From the NCBI GenBank assembly GCA_030425145.1, contig JAUHVK010000008.1, positions 94,933-158,932 on the forward strand: a stretch of 64,000 nucleotides of DNA, written 5' to 3'. This document shows positions 51,221-60,802 of the stretch, piece after piece. The notes beneath the pieces were generated by a model that did no database searches, had not been told where the DNA came from, and saw nothing but the letters and a program-made list of their open reading frames with translations. Made by a program: the position numbers and the translations under genes. Positions within the stretch are counted from its first letter, which is position 1, and every line of letters begins with the position of its first letter. Origin of the DNA: Alphaproteobacteria bacterium (GTDB lineage: Bacteria; Pseudomonadota; Alphaproteobacteria; Rhodobacterales; Rhodobacteraceae).

Positions 51221-52900
51221 ATGCAACTGAACAAGATCAACGATGCGCTCACCGTGAGCCCTCAGATCACTGCAGACGACATTCCGGCGCTGAAACAGGC
51301 CGGGTTTCGGGCGATAATCTGTAACCGCCCGGATGGCGAAGGTGCGGATCAGCCGACGCATGAAGAGATCGAAACGGCCGTCAAGGCGGCAGGACTGGAG
51401 ATGCGCTATCTTCCGGTGCGTTCGGGGATGGTGCTCGATGCAGACGCTGCAGCCTTTGCCGCTGCTCTGCGCGATCTTCCCGGGCCGGTTCTGGCCTATT
51501 GCCGGACCGGCACCCGTTCGGCGACGCTTTGGTCATTGAGCCAGGCCAAGTCGCTGCCAATGGCCGACATCCTCGGCGCGACGAAAGCCGCAGGCTATGA
51601 CATGAACGGCGTGGCGCGTCGGATTGCCAACGGTGGCAAAACCCCGACCGATACCGGCGACGCTAAATTCGACGTGGTGATCGTCGGTGGCGGGGCCGGG
51701 GGTGTGTCCGTGGCCGCCAGCCTCAAGTCGCGCAAGCCGGACCTGTCGGTGGCGATCATCGATCCGGCGGATATTCACTACTACCAGCCCGGTTGGACGA
51801 TGGTCGGCGGCGGCATTTTTGAGGCGCAGGACACCGCCAAAACGATGGGTTCCCTAATCCCGAAAGGGGTACACTGGATCAAGTCCGCTGTCGCAGCGTT
51901 CGAGCCCGAGAATGACGCGGTGATCCTTGATGGGTGCCGGGTCGTGAAATATGATCGGCTGGTTGTCTGTCCGGGGCTAAAGCTGGACTGGGGCAAGATC
52001 GAAGGTCTGGAAGAGACCCTGGGTCGCAATGGCGTGACGTCGAATTATCGTTACGATCTGGCGCCTTACACCTGGCAGCTTGTCAGCAACATGAAGCAAG
52101 GTCGCGCGATCTTTACCCAACCGCCGATGCCGATAAAATGCGCCGGCGCGCCGCAAAAGGCGATGTATCTGTCGGGCGACGCGTGGTTTCGAAATGGTGT
52201 GCTCAGGAACATCGACATTCAGTTCATGAACGCGGGCGGCGTGCTGTTTGGGGTCAAGGATTACGTTCCGGCTCTGATGGAGTACGTCAAGAAATACGAC
52301 GCCAGCCTGAACTTCTTCCACAACCTGATTGCGGTGGACGGCCCGGCGAAGAAAGCCACTTTTGCGGTCAATGCGCCAGACACCGAACCGACGACAGTCG
52401 AGGTCGAATTCGACATGATGCATGTCTGCCCGCCGCAGACAGCACCTGACTTCATCCGTGTGTCGCCTCTTGCTGATGCAGCTGGGTGGGTTGATGTCGA
52501 TCAAGCCACGCTCCGCCATACGCGTTATGATAACATCTGGTCGCTGGGCGATGTGATGAACGCGCCCAATGCAAAAACGGCTGCGGCGGCGCGCAAGCAG
52601 GCCCCGACCGTGGCGGACAATATCGTGGCCGACATCCAAGGTCGGTCTGCGGTGGCGCAATATGACGGTTACGGTTCGTGCCCGCTGACGGTAGAGCGCG
52701 GCAAGATCGTTCTGGCTGAGTTCGGTTATGGCGGGGCGCTCAAGCCCAGCTTCCCGGCGGCGCTGATCGACGGCACCAAACCGTCCCGTGCGGCATGGTT
52801 CCTCAAGGAAAAACTGCTGCCGCCGATCTATTGGAAGGCGATGCTCAAGGGCAAGGAATGGATGGCCAAGCCCGAGAAGATCAAGGTCGCCACCAAGTAA
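51221..52900 (+). CDS. DUF442 phosphatase-like / sulfide:quinone oxidoreductase fusion
   Basis: Protein of 559 residues with two parts. Residues 1 to about 140 form a DUF442 (rhodanese/PTP-like) domain with the active-site loop C94-RTGTR in LAYCRTGTRSATLW. Residues 149-559 are an FAD-dependent SQR domain: VVIVGGGAGGVSVAASL (FAD), YYQPGWTMVGGG, PMPIKCAGAPQKAMYL, and WSLGDVMNAPNAKTAAAARKQAP. Three cysteines, C250, C307 and C403, fit the SQR redox centre; the KCAGAPQK motif is like the mitochondrial type. It oxidises sulfide, passing electrons to quinone, while DUF442 may move the sulfane sulfur. I start at ATG 51221, after AGGTGAG. Confidence 0.88.
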   Translation: MQLNKINDALTVSPQITADDIPALKQAGFRAIICNRPDGEGADQPTHEEIETAVKAAGLEMRYLPVRSGMVLDADAAAFAAALRDLPGPVLAYCRTGTRSATLWSLSQAKSLPMADILGATKAAGYDMNGVARRIANGGKTPTDTGDAKFDVVIVGGGAGGVSVAASLKSRKPDLSVAIIDPADIHYYQPGWTMVGGGIFEAQDTAKTMGSLIPKGVHWIKSAVAAFEPENDAVILDGCRVVKYDRLVVCPGLKLDWGKIEGLEETLGRNGVTSNYRYDLAPYTWQLVSNMKQGRAIFTQPPMPIKCAGAPQKAMYLSGDAWFRNGVLRNIDIQFMNAGGVLFGVKDYVPALMEYVKKYDASLNFFHNLIAVDGPAKKATFAVNAPDTEPTTVEVEFDMMHVCPPQTAPDFIRVSPLADAAGWVDVDQATLRHTRYDNIWSLGDVMNAPNAKTAAAARKQAPTVADNIVADIQGRSAVAQYDGYGSCPLTVERGKIVLAEFGYGGALKPSFPAALIDGTKPSRAAWFLKEKLLPPIYWKAMLKGKEWMAKPEKIKVATK

Positions 52901-52987
52901 ACCGTATCCTGCGGCCTGTTCGTGCCGCGTCACAGACCTGACGGACAGGGCCACATGGCTCTGTCCGCGTTCAATTCGAGAAGACCC

Positions 52988-54727
52988 ATGCTGAACCACC
53001 TTCGTGGCTACCTCCCGATCCTCGACTGGGGACGGACTTACGACCGGAACGCGTTTTCCAATGACATGATGGCGGCAGTGATCGTGACGATCATGCTGAT
53101 CCCGCAATCATTGGCCTATGCCCTTCTGGCCGGTCTACCGCCAGAGGCCGGGATTTACGCCTCCATCCTACCGATCATCCTCTACGCCATTTTTGGCACC
53201 AGCCGTGCCTTGGCCGTGGGGCCGGTCGCGGTAGTGTCCTTGCTGACGGCCTCTGCCGTGGGGCAGGTGGCCGAGGCGGGAACCGCTGGCTACGCCGTGG
53301 CCGCGCTGACGCTGGCCTTCCTGTCGGGCGGGTTCCTGGTTCTGCTGGGCGTGCTGCGGTTGGGGTTCCTAGCCAACTTCCTAAGCCATCCCGTGATCGC
53401 GGGCTTCATCACCGCGTCGGGTATCCTGATCGCGTTCAGCCAGTTGAAGCACCTGTTGGGTGTATCTGCGCATGGGCACACGTTGCCCGAACTACTGCTG
53501 TCAATCGGTGCGCATTTGGGTGAGACCAATTTCATCACCGTGATCATCGGCGTTACGGCGACCGCATTCCTGTTCTGGGTGCGCAAGGGGCTAAAGCCTA
53601 CGCTACGCCGTTATGGTGCTTCGCCGAAGCTGGCGGACGTGCTGACCAAAGCCGGTCCAGTGGCCGCCGTGGCAGTTACCACGATTTCCGTCTGGTTGTT
53701 CGGACTGAACGAAAATGGTGTTAAAATCGTCGGCGACGTGCCGCAGGGCCTTCCGCCGCTTACCCTTCCGGGCCTGTCGCCGGACCTGATCGGCCAATTG
53801 CTGATGCCCGCAATCCTGATTTCGATCATCGGCTTTGTGGAATCGGTGTCTGTGGCCCAAACCTTGGCCGCGAAGAAACGCCAGCGGATTGATCCGGATC
53901 AGGAATTGATCGGACTTGGGGCCGCCAATATCGGCGCGGCCCTCACAGGCGGCTATCCGGTTACGGGTGGTTTTGCGCGGTCCGTCGTCAACTACGACGC
54001 AGGTGCTGAAACGCCGGCAGCTGGCGCGTTCACAGCCGTAGGGCTGGCCATTGCCGCAGTCGCCTTGACGCCGCTGGTCTATTTCCTGCCCACCGCAACA
54101 CTTGCGGCAACCATCGTGGTCGCGGTTCTGAGCCTTGTCGATTTCTCTATCCTCAAGAAGACATGGGGCTATTCCAAAGCCGATTTCACAGCTGTATCTG
54201 CGACGATCCTGCTCACACTCACCATGGGTGTCGAAGTGGGTGTCGCGTCTGGTGTTGCGATCTCTATCCTGCTGCACCTTTACAAAACCTCGCGCCCGCA
54301 TGTGGCCGAGATTGGTCTGGTTCCGGGCACACAGCACTTCCGCAACATCCACCGGCACAGCGTAGAAACCGACCCGACGGTCCTGAGCCTGCGGGTGGAT
54401 GAGAGCCTCTACTTCGTAAACGCGCGCTTCCTCGAAGACCTCGTGCAGGCGCGGGTGTCCGAAGGCTGTGCGATCAAGAACGTCATTCTGATGTTTTCGG
54501 CCGTTAACGAGGTGGATTTCTCGGCGCTGGAAAGCCTTGAGGCAATCAACCTGCGTTTGACGGAACTGGGTATCGGGTTGCACCTGTCAGAGGTCAAAGG
54601 GCCAGTGATGGACCGTCTGAAGTCCACGCATTTCCTGCACGCGCTGAACGGACGGGTGTTCCTGTCACAATATGACGCGTGGCGTGCCATGGTGCCGCCG
54701 GCTGACATCGACAAGGCAGCCGAGTAG
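52988..54727 (+). CDS. SulP-family anion transporter with STAS domain
   Basis: Inner-membrane transporter of 579 residues, about 11-14 membrane segments plus a C-terminal STAS domain (from about residue 455, LSLRVDESLYFVNARFLEDLV ... FSAVNEVDFSALESL). The N-terminus MLNHLRGYLPILDWGRTY and NDMMAAVIVTIMLIPQSLAYALLAGLPPEAGIYASILP are diagnostic of SulP. Substrate is probably sulfate or a related oxyanion given the operon; bicarbonate is possible for the family. I start at 52988; an ATG at 52955 is also possible. Confidence 0.88.
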   Translation: MLNHLRGYLPILDWGRTYDRNAFSNDMMAAVIVTIMLIPQSLAYALLAGLPPEAGIYASILPIILYAIFGTSRALAVGPVAVVSLLTASAVGQVAEAGTAGYAVAALTLAFLSGGFLVLLGVLRLGFLANFLSHPVIAGFITASGILIAFSQLKHLLGVSAHGHTLPELLLSIGAHLGETNFITVIIGVTATAFLFWVRKGLKPTLRRYGASPKLADVLTKAGPVAAVAVTTISVWLFGLNENGVKIVGDVPQGLPPLTLPGLSPDLIGQLLMPAILISIIGFVESVSVAQTLAAKKRQRIDPDQELIGLGAANIGAALTGGYPVTGGFARSVVNYDAGAETPAAGAFTAVGLAIAAVALTPLVYFLPTATLAATIVVAVLSLVDFSILKKTWGYSKADFTAVSATILLTLTMGVEVGVASGVAISILLHLYKTSRPHVAEIGLVPGTQHFRNIHRHSVETDPTVLSLRVDESLYFVNARFLEDLVQARVSEGCAIKNVILMFSAVNEVDFSALESLEAINLRLTELGIGLHLSEVKGPVMDRLKSTHFLHALNGRVFLSQYDAWRAMVPPADIDKAAE

Positions 54728-54766
54728 GCTGCTCATCACCCAGAACCGCGTCAGGAGACCGAAGCG

Positions 54767-55735
54767 ATGACACAGACATCAACCGAGGTTCAGGCACCCC
54801 ACAGCCGTCTCGAGCATTTCCCCGTGGCCTTTTTCAGCGCCGTTATGGGATTGATGGGCACGTCGCTGGCTGTGGAAACAGCCGGGTTCGCGGGTGCTGG
54901 ACATGTGATCGCGGGAATTGCGGGTTTGGTGTTTGTGGCGCAAGCAGCGCTCTACACGGCAAAAGGCCTCCGCCATCCGGGTGCTGTGGCGGCGGAGTGG
55001 AACCACCCGATCAAGCTGGCCTTCTTTCCGGCCATCAGCATTTCGCTGCTCTTGGCCGCGATTGCCTTGCGCAGCACCATGCCCGATCTCGCGGCCATTA
55101 TCTGGGTGATCGGGGCCATCGGGCAGGCGGTGCTGACGCTGGCGATCGTGACAAGCTGGATCAGCCATCGCGGCTTTGGGGTCGGGCAGATGTCGCCCGC
55201 ATGGTTCATCCCGGCGGTTGGCAATGTGATTGCGCCGATTGCGGGTGTGTCTTTGGGCTTTGCAGAGGCGAGCTGGTACTTCTTTTCGCTCGGTCTTCTG
55301 TTCTGGATCATCCTGCTGACGCTTGTCTTCAACCGGCTGGTGTTTCACGAGCCGCTGCCGGGTAAACTGCGTCCGACCCTGACCATCCTCATCGCCCCGC
55401 CTGCAGTCGCGTTTCTGGCGTGGCTGCAACTGAACGGTGGCAACCTCGATCCGATGGCACGGGTGCTTTACAATGTCGGGCTGTTCTTCACGGCACTGGT
55501 GCTGATCCAGGTGCCGGGTCTGTTGAAACTTCCATTCGCACTTTCGTTCTGGGCGCTGTCGTTCCCGGTTGCAGCTATGACAATCGCCTCGTTCCGATAT
55601 GCCGCGCTGTCAGGAACAATGGTGTTCGGTGCGGTCGGGTGGGCGTTGCTTGCTCTACTGTCGCTCATTATCGCGGGTTTGGTGTGGCGCACCCTTCTGG
55701 CCATTGGGCGCGACGAGATCTGCAAGCCAGAATAA
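54767..55735 (+). CDS. TDT/SLAC1-family anion transporter
   Basis: Integral membrane protein of 322 residues with about 10 helices, in the tellurite-resistance/dicarboxylate/SLAC1 family. The opening LEHFPVAFFSAVMGLMGTSLA is characteristic, as is WFIPAVGNVIAPIAG. Fungal relatives export sulfite (Ssu1). In a unit with a persulfide dioxygenase that makes sulfite, sulfite export is a reasonable inference. It starts 39 bases after the SulP gene. Confidence 0.86.
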   Translation: MTQTSTEVQAPHSRLEHFPVAFFSAVMGLMGTSLAVETAGFAGAGHVIAGIAGLVFVAQAALYTAKGLRHPGAVAAEWNHPIKLAFFPAISISLLLAAIALRSTMPDLAAIIWVIGAIGQAVLTLAIVTSWISHRGFGVGQMSPAWFIPAVGNVIAPIAGVSLGFAEASWYFFSLGLLFWIILLTLVFNRLVFHEPLPGKLRPTLTILIAPPAVAFLAWLQLNGGNLDPMARVLYNVGLFFTALVLIQVPGLLKLPFALSFWALSFPVAAMTIASFRYAALSGTMVFGAVGWALLALLSLIIAGLVWRTLLAIGRDEICKPE

Positions 55736-55905
55736 CCCTATAGACAGTTTGCCAGCGAAAGATACTCGCGCAAGACTTCTGCACATTTGATCGATTGTCG
55801 ACCCTCTCGCAAAAAGGGGATGAGCAGAAAAATAAACACAACTCCCAAAGACCGAGCGCAGTCATGCCGTCTTAATCGGTAGATGTGTTCGCGGAGTTGG
55901 CGTGC

Positions 55906-58900
55906 ATGGCAACGACATTCGAAGTCCTCTTTCTTGGCAATTTGCCTCTGATCGATACGGTTCAGGGCAACGAGGATGTCGAGAACGCCGACGCGTTGCT
56001 GGGTAGCTATGGCACGGCTGCCAATCCGCTCAGTGAGAGTATTCAAACGTTATCTGCCAACAATTTGCTGGCAGACGACAATGACACTTACGACACCGAT
56101 AACCGAGATTTTCTTGGCATCGTCGCAGAATACGACTCGTTCCGCATCAATGGTGGCTTGCCACAGAACTTTGACGCGCTGACGGTCTACAACGCGACGC
56201 TCACCTATTTCGATGGGACCACGGCCACGATCACTGCCGTGGTGTTCCAGGACGTAAACGGCAATACGTACCTCGCGCCGGAGATGACGCAGAATGCTGA
56301 TCAGGAAGCTCTGACGGCCAAGCCGATCCATACACTCAGCCTGACCAGCGTTCTACAGGCCACGGGCGATTTGCAAGCCGACCGGGCTTTCGCAGACTTC
56401 AAGACCGTCGTTGATGGAACGACTGGTGACGACTCCATTTCGCTGACGTCGGGCTATGTTGATCCTGACGGAGATGTCATCACCAATTCAGCCGACTTCG
56501 TCCTTGCCGGTTCAGGAAATGACACGGTCCAAACGGCGTCTGGCAATGACGTTGTCTATGGTGAACTTGGCGACGACGTCATCGACGGGGGCAATCAAAA
56601 CGACACGCTGTATGGCGGTGTCGGTGCCGATACGGTCCTTGGCGGCAATGGCGATGATGTGCTTTACGGCGGAGACGGTGACGATCATCTCCAGTCGGGC
56701 TTGGGCACAGACATCGTGTTCGGTGATGCAGGAAACGACGTCATCGCCGTGTCGGACGACCACGGAACGAACACGATTGATGGTGGCGCCGATTATGACC
56801 AGTTGGTTTTCGCCACGCCGACAAGTGCTGCCGGTGTAACGGTTACATGGACCGGAAATGGCACTGGCTCCTATGCCTTCAAAGCCACGACCGCCGCCGG
56901 TACCTTTACGGGAATAGAGCAGTCCTCTGGCACCAACTACGCCGACACCTATGACGCCTCGGCCGATTCCGTTGGCGTCAGCGTTTATGCCTGGGACGGT
57001 GACGACACCGTCACTGGTGGGACTGGCGCGGACCGCTTGTTTGGTCAAGCCGGGAATGACGTACTCTCAGGCGGTGCAGGTGCCGACACACTTGACGGCG
57101 ATGTTGGAAACGACAGCCTCTTGGGCGGGGACGGCGCTGACAGTTTCTTTTTCGGCTATGCGTTCGGATTTGACACAGTCATCGGTGGCGAAGGCGGGGA
57201 CGATCTAGATACCATCGATCTGACGTCCGTTTCAGGGTCGGTCACAGTGACCTACACGGGGGATGAAGCCGGAACGATCACTGATGGTAGCAATACGATC
57301 ACCTTCAGTGAGATCGAACGCCTGATCCTGACCGACGGGTCCGATAGTGTCTCGGCCGCTGCTGACAGTTTCGGAGTTTCGATTGACGGGCGCGGTGGCG
57401 AGGACACGATCGCTGACGGGCAGGGCAACGACAGTATCGACGGTGGGGATGGCGCGGATACGCTTCTCTACATCGAAGGTGGTGCTGATACGCTCTCGGG
57501 TGGCGCGGATGCAGACTTTTTCGATATCCGTACGATGGGCGACGCGGTCGTTTCCGGAGGAGAGACCACGACCGCCACAGGCCGGGATGTCGACCGGATC
57601 GACATCGGCCCTGACCCGTCGGCGCTGACTGTAGACATCACATCGGCAGAAGCGGGCACGATTTCCGACGGGGTCAGTGCGCTAACATTCAGTGGGATTG
57701 AGGAACTTGATCTTGGTTCCGGCGACGACACGGTCAACGGCGGCAGCGATTCAACCGGGCTCATCATCGAAGCTGATGCCGGCGATGATGTGTTCAATCT
57801 TTCGGGTACCTCCGGAGCGAACCGCCTGTTTGGAGAAGAGGGCAATGACAGCATCTCCTCTGGCAGTGGCAATGACACGCTGGATGGTGGGTTGGGTGAT
57901 GACCTTCTTGATGGTGGAGCCGGGAATGACTTGATTGTCGGCGGCGACGGCAATGATACGCTGACCGTGGGCAATAACAGCGGCTCTGGCGATAGCCTCT
58001 TTGGCGGCTTCGGAAACGACCGTCTGTCCTTCGAGCTTAGCAATGATGCAGCCACAGTCACCTTCTCGGGGGACGGGGCTGGTGTCTTCGCCGATTCCGA
58101 TGGCGATAGTGGCACATTCAGCGAAATCGAGGCTGTGACCGGGTCGAGCAACGCGGACAGCATCGACGCACAACTGGTTTCGAGTGGCGTTGATCTTGCC
58201 GGGGGTGGTGGCAATGACACGATCCTTGGCGGGCTTGGGGATGACACGCTCACTGGCGGGCAGGGTGATGACAGCCTGAGCGGCGGTGATGGCAATGACC
58301 GCTTTGAATTCGCGCCCGGCGATGGCCTGGATACGATCTCTGATTTCAACCTCGGCAATACCGGGGCTTTGTTGGATGGCGATGCCACCAATAACGACTT
58401 TGCAGACCTGACCGGCTATTACGACAGCATCTTCGAGGTCTGGGCGGATCAGGCCGACGACGGCGTTCTGAACCAGTCGAACACGACCGACACCAAGGAT
58501 AATCTCACCGATTACGCGGATAACGCGCAATTCGGATCGGGTGAGGGTCTCGTCTTTTCCGGAGCCAGTGCCGACAGCTCTTTCTTTACCACGGACAACA
58601 CCGGCGTTGTCTGCTTTGCCAAAGGTACGATGATCCTCACGGCCAAGGGCGAGGTTCCGATCGAACGCCTGTCCCCGGGTGATAGCATCATCACGCGTGA
58701 CAATGGTCCGCAGCCGCTGCTCTGGGTCGCATCGCGGCGACTGGGACGGGATGACCTGGCGCGGTCGCCAAAGCTGCGGCCAATCCGGCTTGCTCCCGAG
58801 TTGATTGGGGCCGACCAGCCCCTAATCGTTTCTCCGCAGCATGGCGTTCTGTTCCGTGATGACCAGGGCGATGAAACGTTGGTTCGTGCCACCCATCTGG

Positions 58901-59199
58901 CGCGGATGCGCGGAGGCAAGGCGCGTGTCATGCAAGGCTGCCGCCAGGTCAGCTATTTCCACCTCGCCTTCGAGGCGCACCAGATCATCTTTGCCAACGG
59001 TGCAGCGACCGAAAGTTTCTACCCCGGTCCGCAAGCCATGTTGGGCTTGGCGGCTGATGCTCGCAGCGAATTGGCAGCACTCTTTCCAGAGCTGGAACCG
59101 GTGCGTGCCGAAACGACCTATGGAAAGCACGCGCGCCCCATTGCCCGGTATCGCGATCTGCCCGACCACTTGGGCGCCTTGGCGCAGGTGACCTTCTAA
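55906..59199 (+). CDS. RTX-repeat protein with C-terminal Hint domain
   Basis: Large acidic protein of 1097 residues, probably secreted by a type I system. I choose ATG 55906, GGAG upstream; GTG 55885 is possible. Many calcium-binding RTX nonapeptides (GGxGxDxxx type, for example GGVGADTVLGGNGDDVLYGG) appear in about five blocks between residues 200 and 810, separated by repeated beta units with VTWTGNGTGSYAF-like or VTYTGDEAGTITDGSNTI-like motifs. Residues about 900-1050 are a Hint (hedgehog/intein) domain starting CFAKGTMILTAKG (C903) and PLIVSPQHGVLF. The Hint start suggests self-processing at C903. No T1SS genes are near. Confidence 0.87.
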   Translation: MATTFEVLFLGNLPLIDTVQGNEDVENADALLGSYGTAANPLSESIQTLSANNLLADDNDTYDTDNRDFLGIVAEYDSFRINGGLPQNFDALTVYNATLTYFDGTTATITAVVFQDVNGNTYLAPEMTQNADQEALTAKPIHTLSLTSVLQATGDLQADRAFADFKTVVDGTTGDDSISLTSGYVDPDGDVITNSADFVLAGSGNDTVQTASGNDVVYGELGDDVIDGGNQNDTLYGGVGADTVLGGNGDDVLYGGDGDDHLQSGLGTDIVFGDAGNDVIAVSDDHGTNTIDGGADYDQLVFATPTSAAGVTVTWTGNGTGSYAFKATTAAGTFTGIEQSSGTNYADTYDASADSVGVSVYAWDGDDTVTGGTGADRLFGQAGNDVLSGGAGADTLDGDVGNDSLLGGDGADSFFFGYAFGFDTVIGGEGGDDLDTIDLTSVSGSVTVTYTGDEAGTITDGSNTITFSEIERLILTDGSDSVSAAADSFGVSIDGRGGEDTIADGQGNDSIDGGDGADTLLYIEGGADTLSGGADADFFDIRTMGDAVVSGGETTTATGRDVDRIDIGPDPSALTVDITSAEAGTISDGVSALTFSGIEELDLGSGDDTVNGGSDSTGLIIEADAGDDVFNLSGTSGANRLFGEEGNDSISSGSGNDTLDGGLGDDLLDGGAGNDLIVGGDGNDTLTVGNNSGSGDSLFGGFGNDRLSFELSNDAATVTFSGDGAGVFADSDGDSGTFSEIEAVTGSSNADSIDAQLVSSGVDLAGGGGNDTILGGLGDDTLTGGQGDDSLSGGDGNDRFEFAPGDGLDTISDFNLGNTGALLDGDATNNDFADLTGYYDSIFEVWADQADDGVLNQSNTTDTKDNLTDYADNAQFGSGEGLVFSGASADSSFFTTDNTGVVCFAKGTMILTAKGEVPIERLSPGDSIITRDNGPQPLLWVASRRLGRDDLARSPKLRPIRLAPELIGADQPLIVSPQHGVLFRDDQGDETLVRATHLARMRGGKARVMQGCRQVSYFHLAFEAHQIIFANGAATESFYPGPQAMLGLAADARSELAALFPELEPVRAETTYGKHARPIARYRDLPDHLGALAQVTF

Positions 59200-59249
59200 G
59201 CAGAGTCGACTTCAAAGGTACCTGGCGATGGTGCCCCTTTTTGCACCTT

Positions 59250-60227
59250 TCACTCCAGGCAGTTTGCAAGAGCACGCGCGAGGTTGCGCAGCACATCGCC
59301 ATAAAGAGCAGGTCCGGTCTCGAGGTCGGAACCTAGCGGGTCAAGAACCCCAGTCTTGACCTCGGAGCCGTCCATCACCGCGGCAACGATCTTGGGATCG
59401 AATTGCGGTTCGGACAGCACACAGTTGATGCCTTGGTCCTTCACCCGGTTCTGAATTTCCGCAATGCGCCCGGGGCTGGGGTCGGTGGCGTCCGAGACCG
59501 ATATCGCCCCCGAGGCCGGGAAATCGAACGCGGTTTCAAAATATTGGTATGCATCGTGGAAGACGACGAAGTTTCTGGACCGCACGGGGTCGAGAATGTC
59601 GTTGATTTCGGTCCGAAGGGTATCCAGTTCCTCACGCGCCGCACTGGCGTTGGCATAGTAGGCACCAGCATTTTCCGGATCCGCAGCGGACAGCTTGGCC
59701 GCGATTTCATTCATCCATTCAGCAGCATTGTCGGGCGATAGCCAGGAATGCGGGTCATACGCTTCAAGTGCATGATCCTCATGACCATGATCGTCATGTC
59801 CGTCATCGTTGTGCTCTTCGGAATGGTCGTCATGCCCGTGTTCGTCTTCCGAGTGGTCATGGGCTTCGAACAGGGCGCTTTCCCGGAACGGCAGGGCCGC
59901 AACCCCGTCGACCTCCATCAGGCTCGACACTTCCGCATCAGAGGCGAGGGTGCTGATAGCATCCTCCAGCCACGGCGTCAGTCGGGAGCCGATCCAGAAC
60001 ACTATGTCAGCTTCTTGCAGCGCAGCAGCTTCAGAAGGGCGCAGGTTGTACTCATGGGGCGTTGCGCCAGAGGGAACAATCAAATCGGGGGAGCCGACGC
60101 CTTCCATCACACGAGAGACCAGCGAATGGACCGGCGCAATGTCCGCAACGACCCGTGGAGTATCGGCAAAAGCGGTGCTTCCCAAGAGTGTGGCCGATAG
60201 TGACAACGACACGAGGTTTCTGGACAT
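59250..60227 (-). CDS. znuA: Zinc ABC transporter substrate-binding protein ZnuA
   Basis: Periplasmic zinc-binding lipoprotein-type receptor of 325 residues. I start at ATG 60227, after GGAG, which gives signal peptide MSRNLVSLSLSATLLGSTAFA. The metal ligands are in GATPHEYNLRP and DPHSWLSP, with FHDAYQYFE later. A His/Asp-rich loop (HDHSEDEHGHDDHSEEHNDDGHDDHGHEDH region, near residues 120-150) captures zinc, as in ZnuA. It is divergent from zur-znuC-znuB across a region with two palindromic AT-rich sites. Confidence 0.93.
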   Translation of the reverse strand: MSRNLVSLSLSATLLGSTAFADTPRVVADIAPVHSLVSRVMEGVGSPDLIVPSGATPHEYNLRPSEAAALQEADIVFWIGSRLTPWLEDAISTLASDAEVSSLMEVDGVAALPFRESALFEAHDHSEDEHGHDDHSEEHNDDGHDDHGHEDHALEAYDPHSWLSPDNAAEWMNEIAAKLSAADPENAGAYYANASAAREELDTLRTEINDILDPVRSRNFVVFHDAYQYFETAFDFPASGAISVSDATDPSPGRIAEIQNRVKDQGINCVLSEPQFDPKIVAAVMDGSEVKTGVLDPLGSDLETGPALYGDVLRNLARALANCLE

Positions 60228-60237
60228 GTATGGCTCC

Positions 60238-60288
60238 ATGTGATTATATAACGTTACATGGCGAATACTGGAAATGTAATAACATGAC
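60238..60288. promoter_or_regulatory. Candidate Zur operators between znuA and zur
   Basis: Two AT-rich dyads lie in the divergent promoter: ATGT...ACAT across 60238-60259 (with TTATATAAC inside) and GAAATGTAATAACAT at 60271-60285. Both resemble alphaproteobacterial Zur sites (GTTATA/TATAAC-rich palindromes). The second overlaps the zur start. Binding is inferred. Confidence 0.5.
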
Positions 60289-60802
60289 AAGAGGTGGCGG
60301 AACGCCAAATCCGGGGTCATTGGAGGCGGTCGCATTCGAGACCCACGATCATGCAGGCTGCATGGCGTCTGCGCTGACAGCAGCAGAAGAGCATTGCGAA
60401 AGCGCGGGGCTGCGGTTCACGCCGGTTCGTCGCAAGGCGTTGGAAATCCTCTTGCAGGAACACCGCGCCATCGGTGCCTATGAAATGCTCGACCGTCTGC
60501 GCGATGCAGGGTTCGGGTCGCAACCGCCCGTTGCCTACCGTGCACTCGAATTTCTCGTGGCGAACGGTTTTGCGCACAAGATCGAACGTCTGAACGCATT
60601 TATCGCCTGTGCCCATCCCGGCGCAGAGCATTCGCCCGCCTTTATGATCTGCCGAATGTGCCAAGCGGTCGCCGAAGCCCAGTCTGCGCCCTCGCGCGAC
60701 GGGTTGGGCGACGCAGCGCGGGCAGCCGGATTCCAGATCGAACGCACGGTGGTCGAAGCCGAAGGCATCTGCCCAAGCTGCGCCGAGAAGGTTGATGCAT
60801 GA
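60284..60802 (+). CDS. zur: Zinc uptake regulator Zur (Fur family)
   Basis: Fur-type repressor of 172 residues from ATG 60284; a later start at ATG 60361 would also keep the whole DNA-binding domain. The winged helix is in LRFTPVRRKALEILLQEHRAIGAYEMLDRLRDAG and QPPVAYRALEFLVANGFAHKIERLNAFIAC. Two CxxC pairs (CRMC and CPSC) bind structural zinc. It is translationally coupled to znuC (ATGA overlap) and so represses its own operon and znuA. Confidence 0.9.
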   Translation: MTRGGGTPNPGSLEAVAFETHDHAGCMASALTAAEEHCESAGLRFTPVRRKALEILLQEHRAIGAYEMLDRLRDAGFGSQPPVAYRALEFLVANGFAHKIERLNAFIACAHPGAEHSPAFMICRMCQAVAEAQSAPSRDGLGDAARAAGFQIERTVVEAEGICPSCAEKVDA

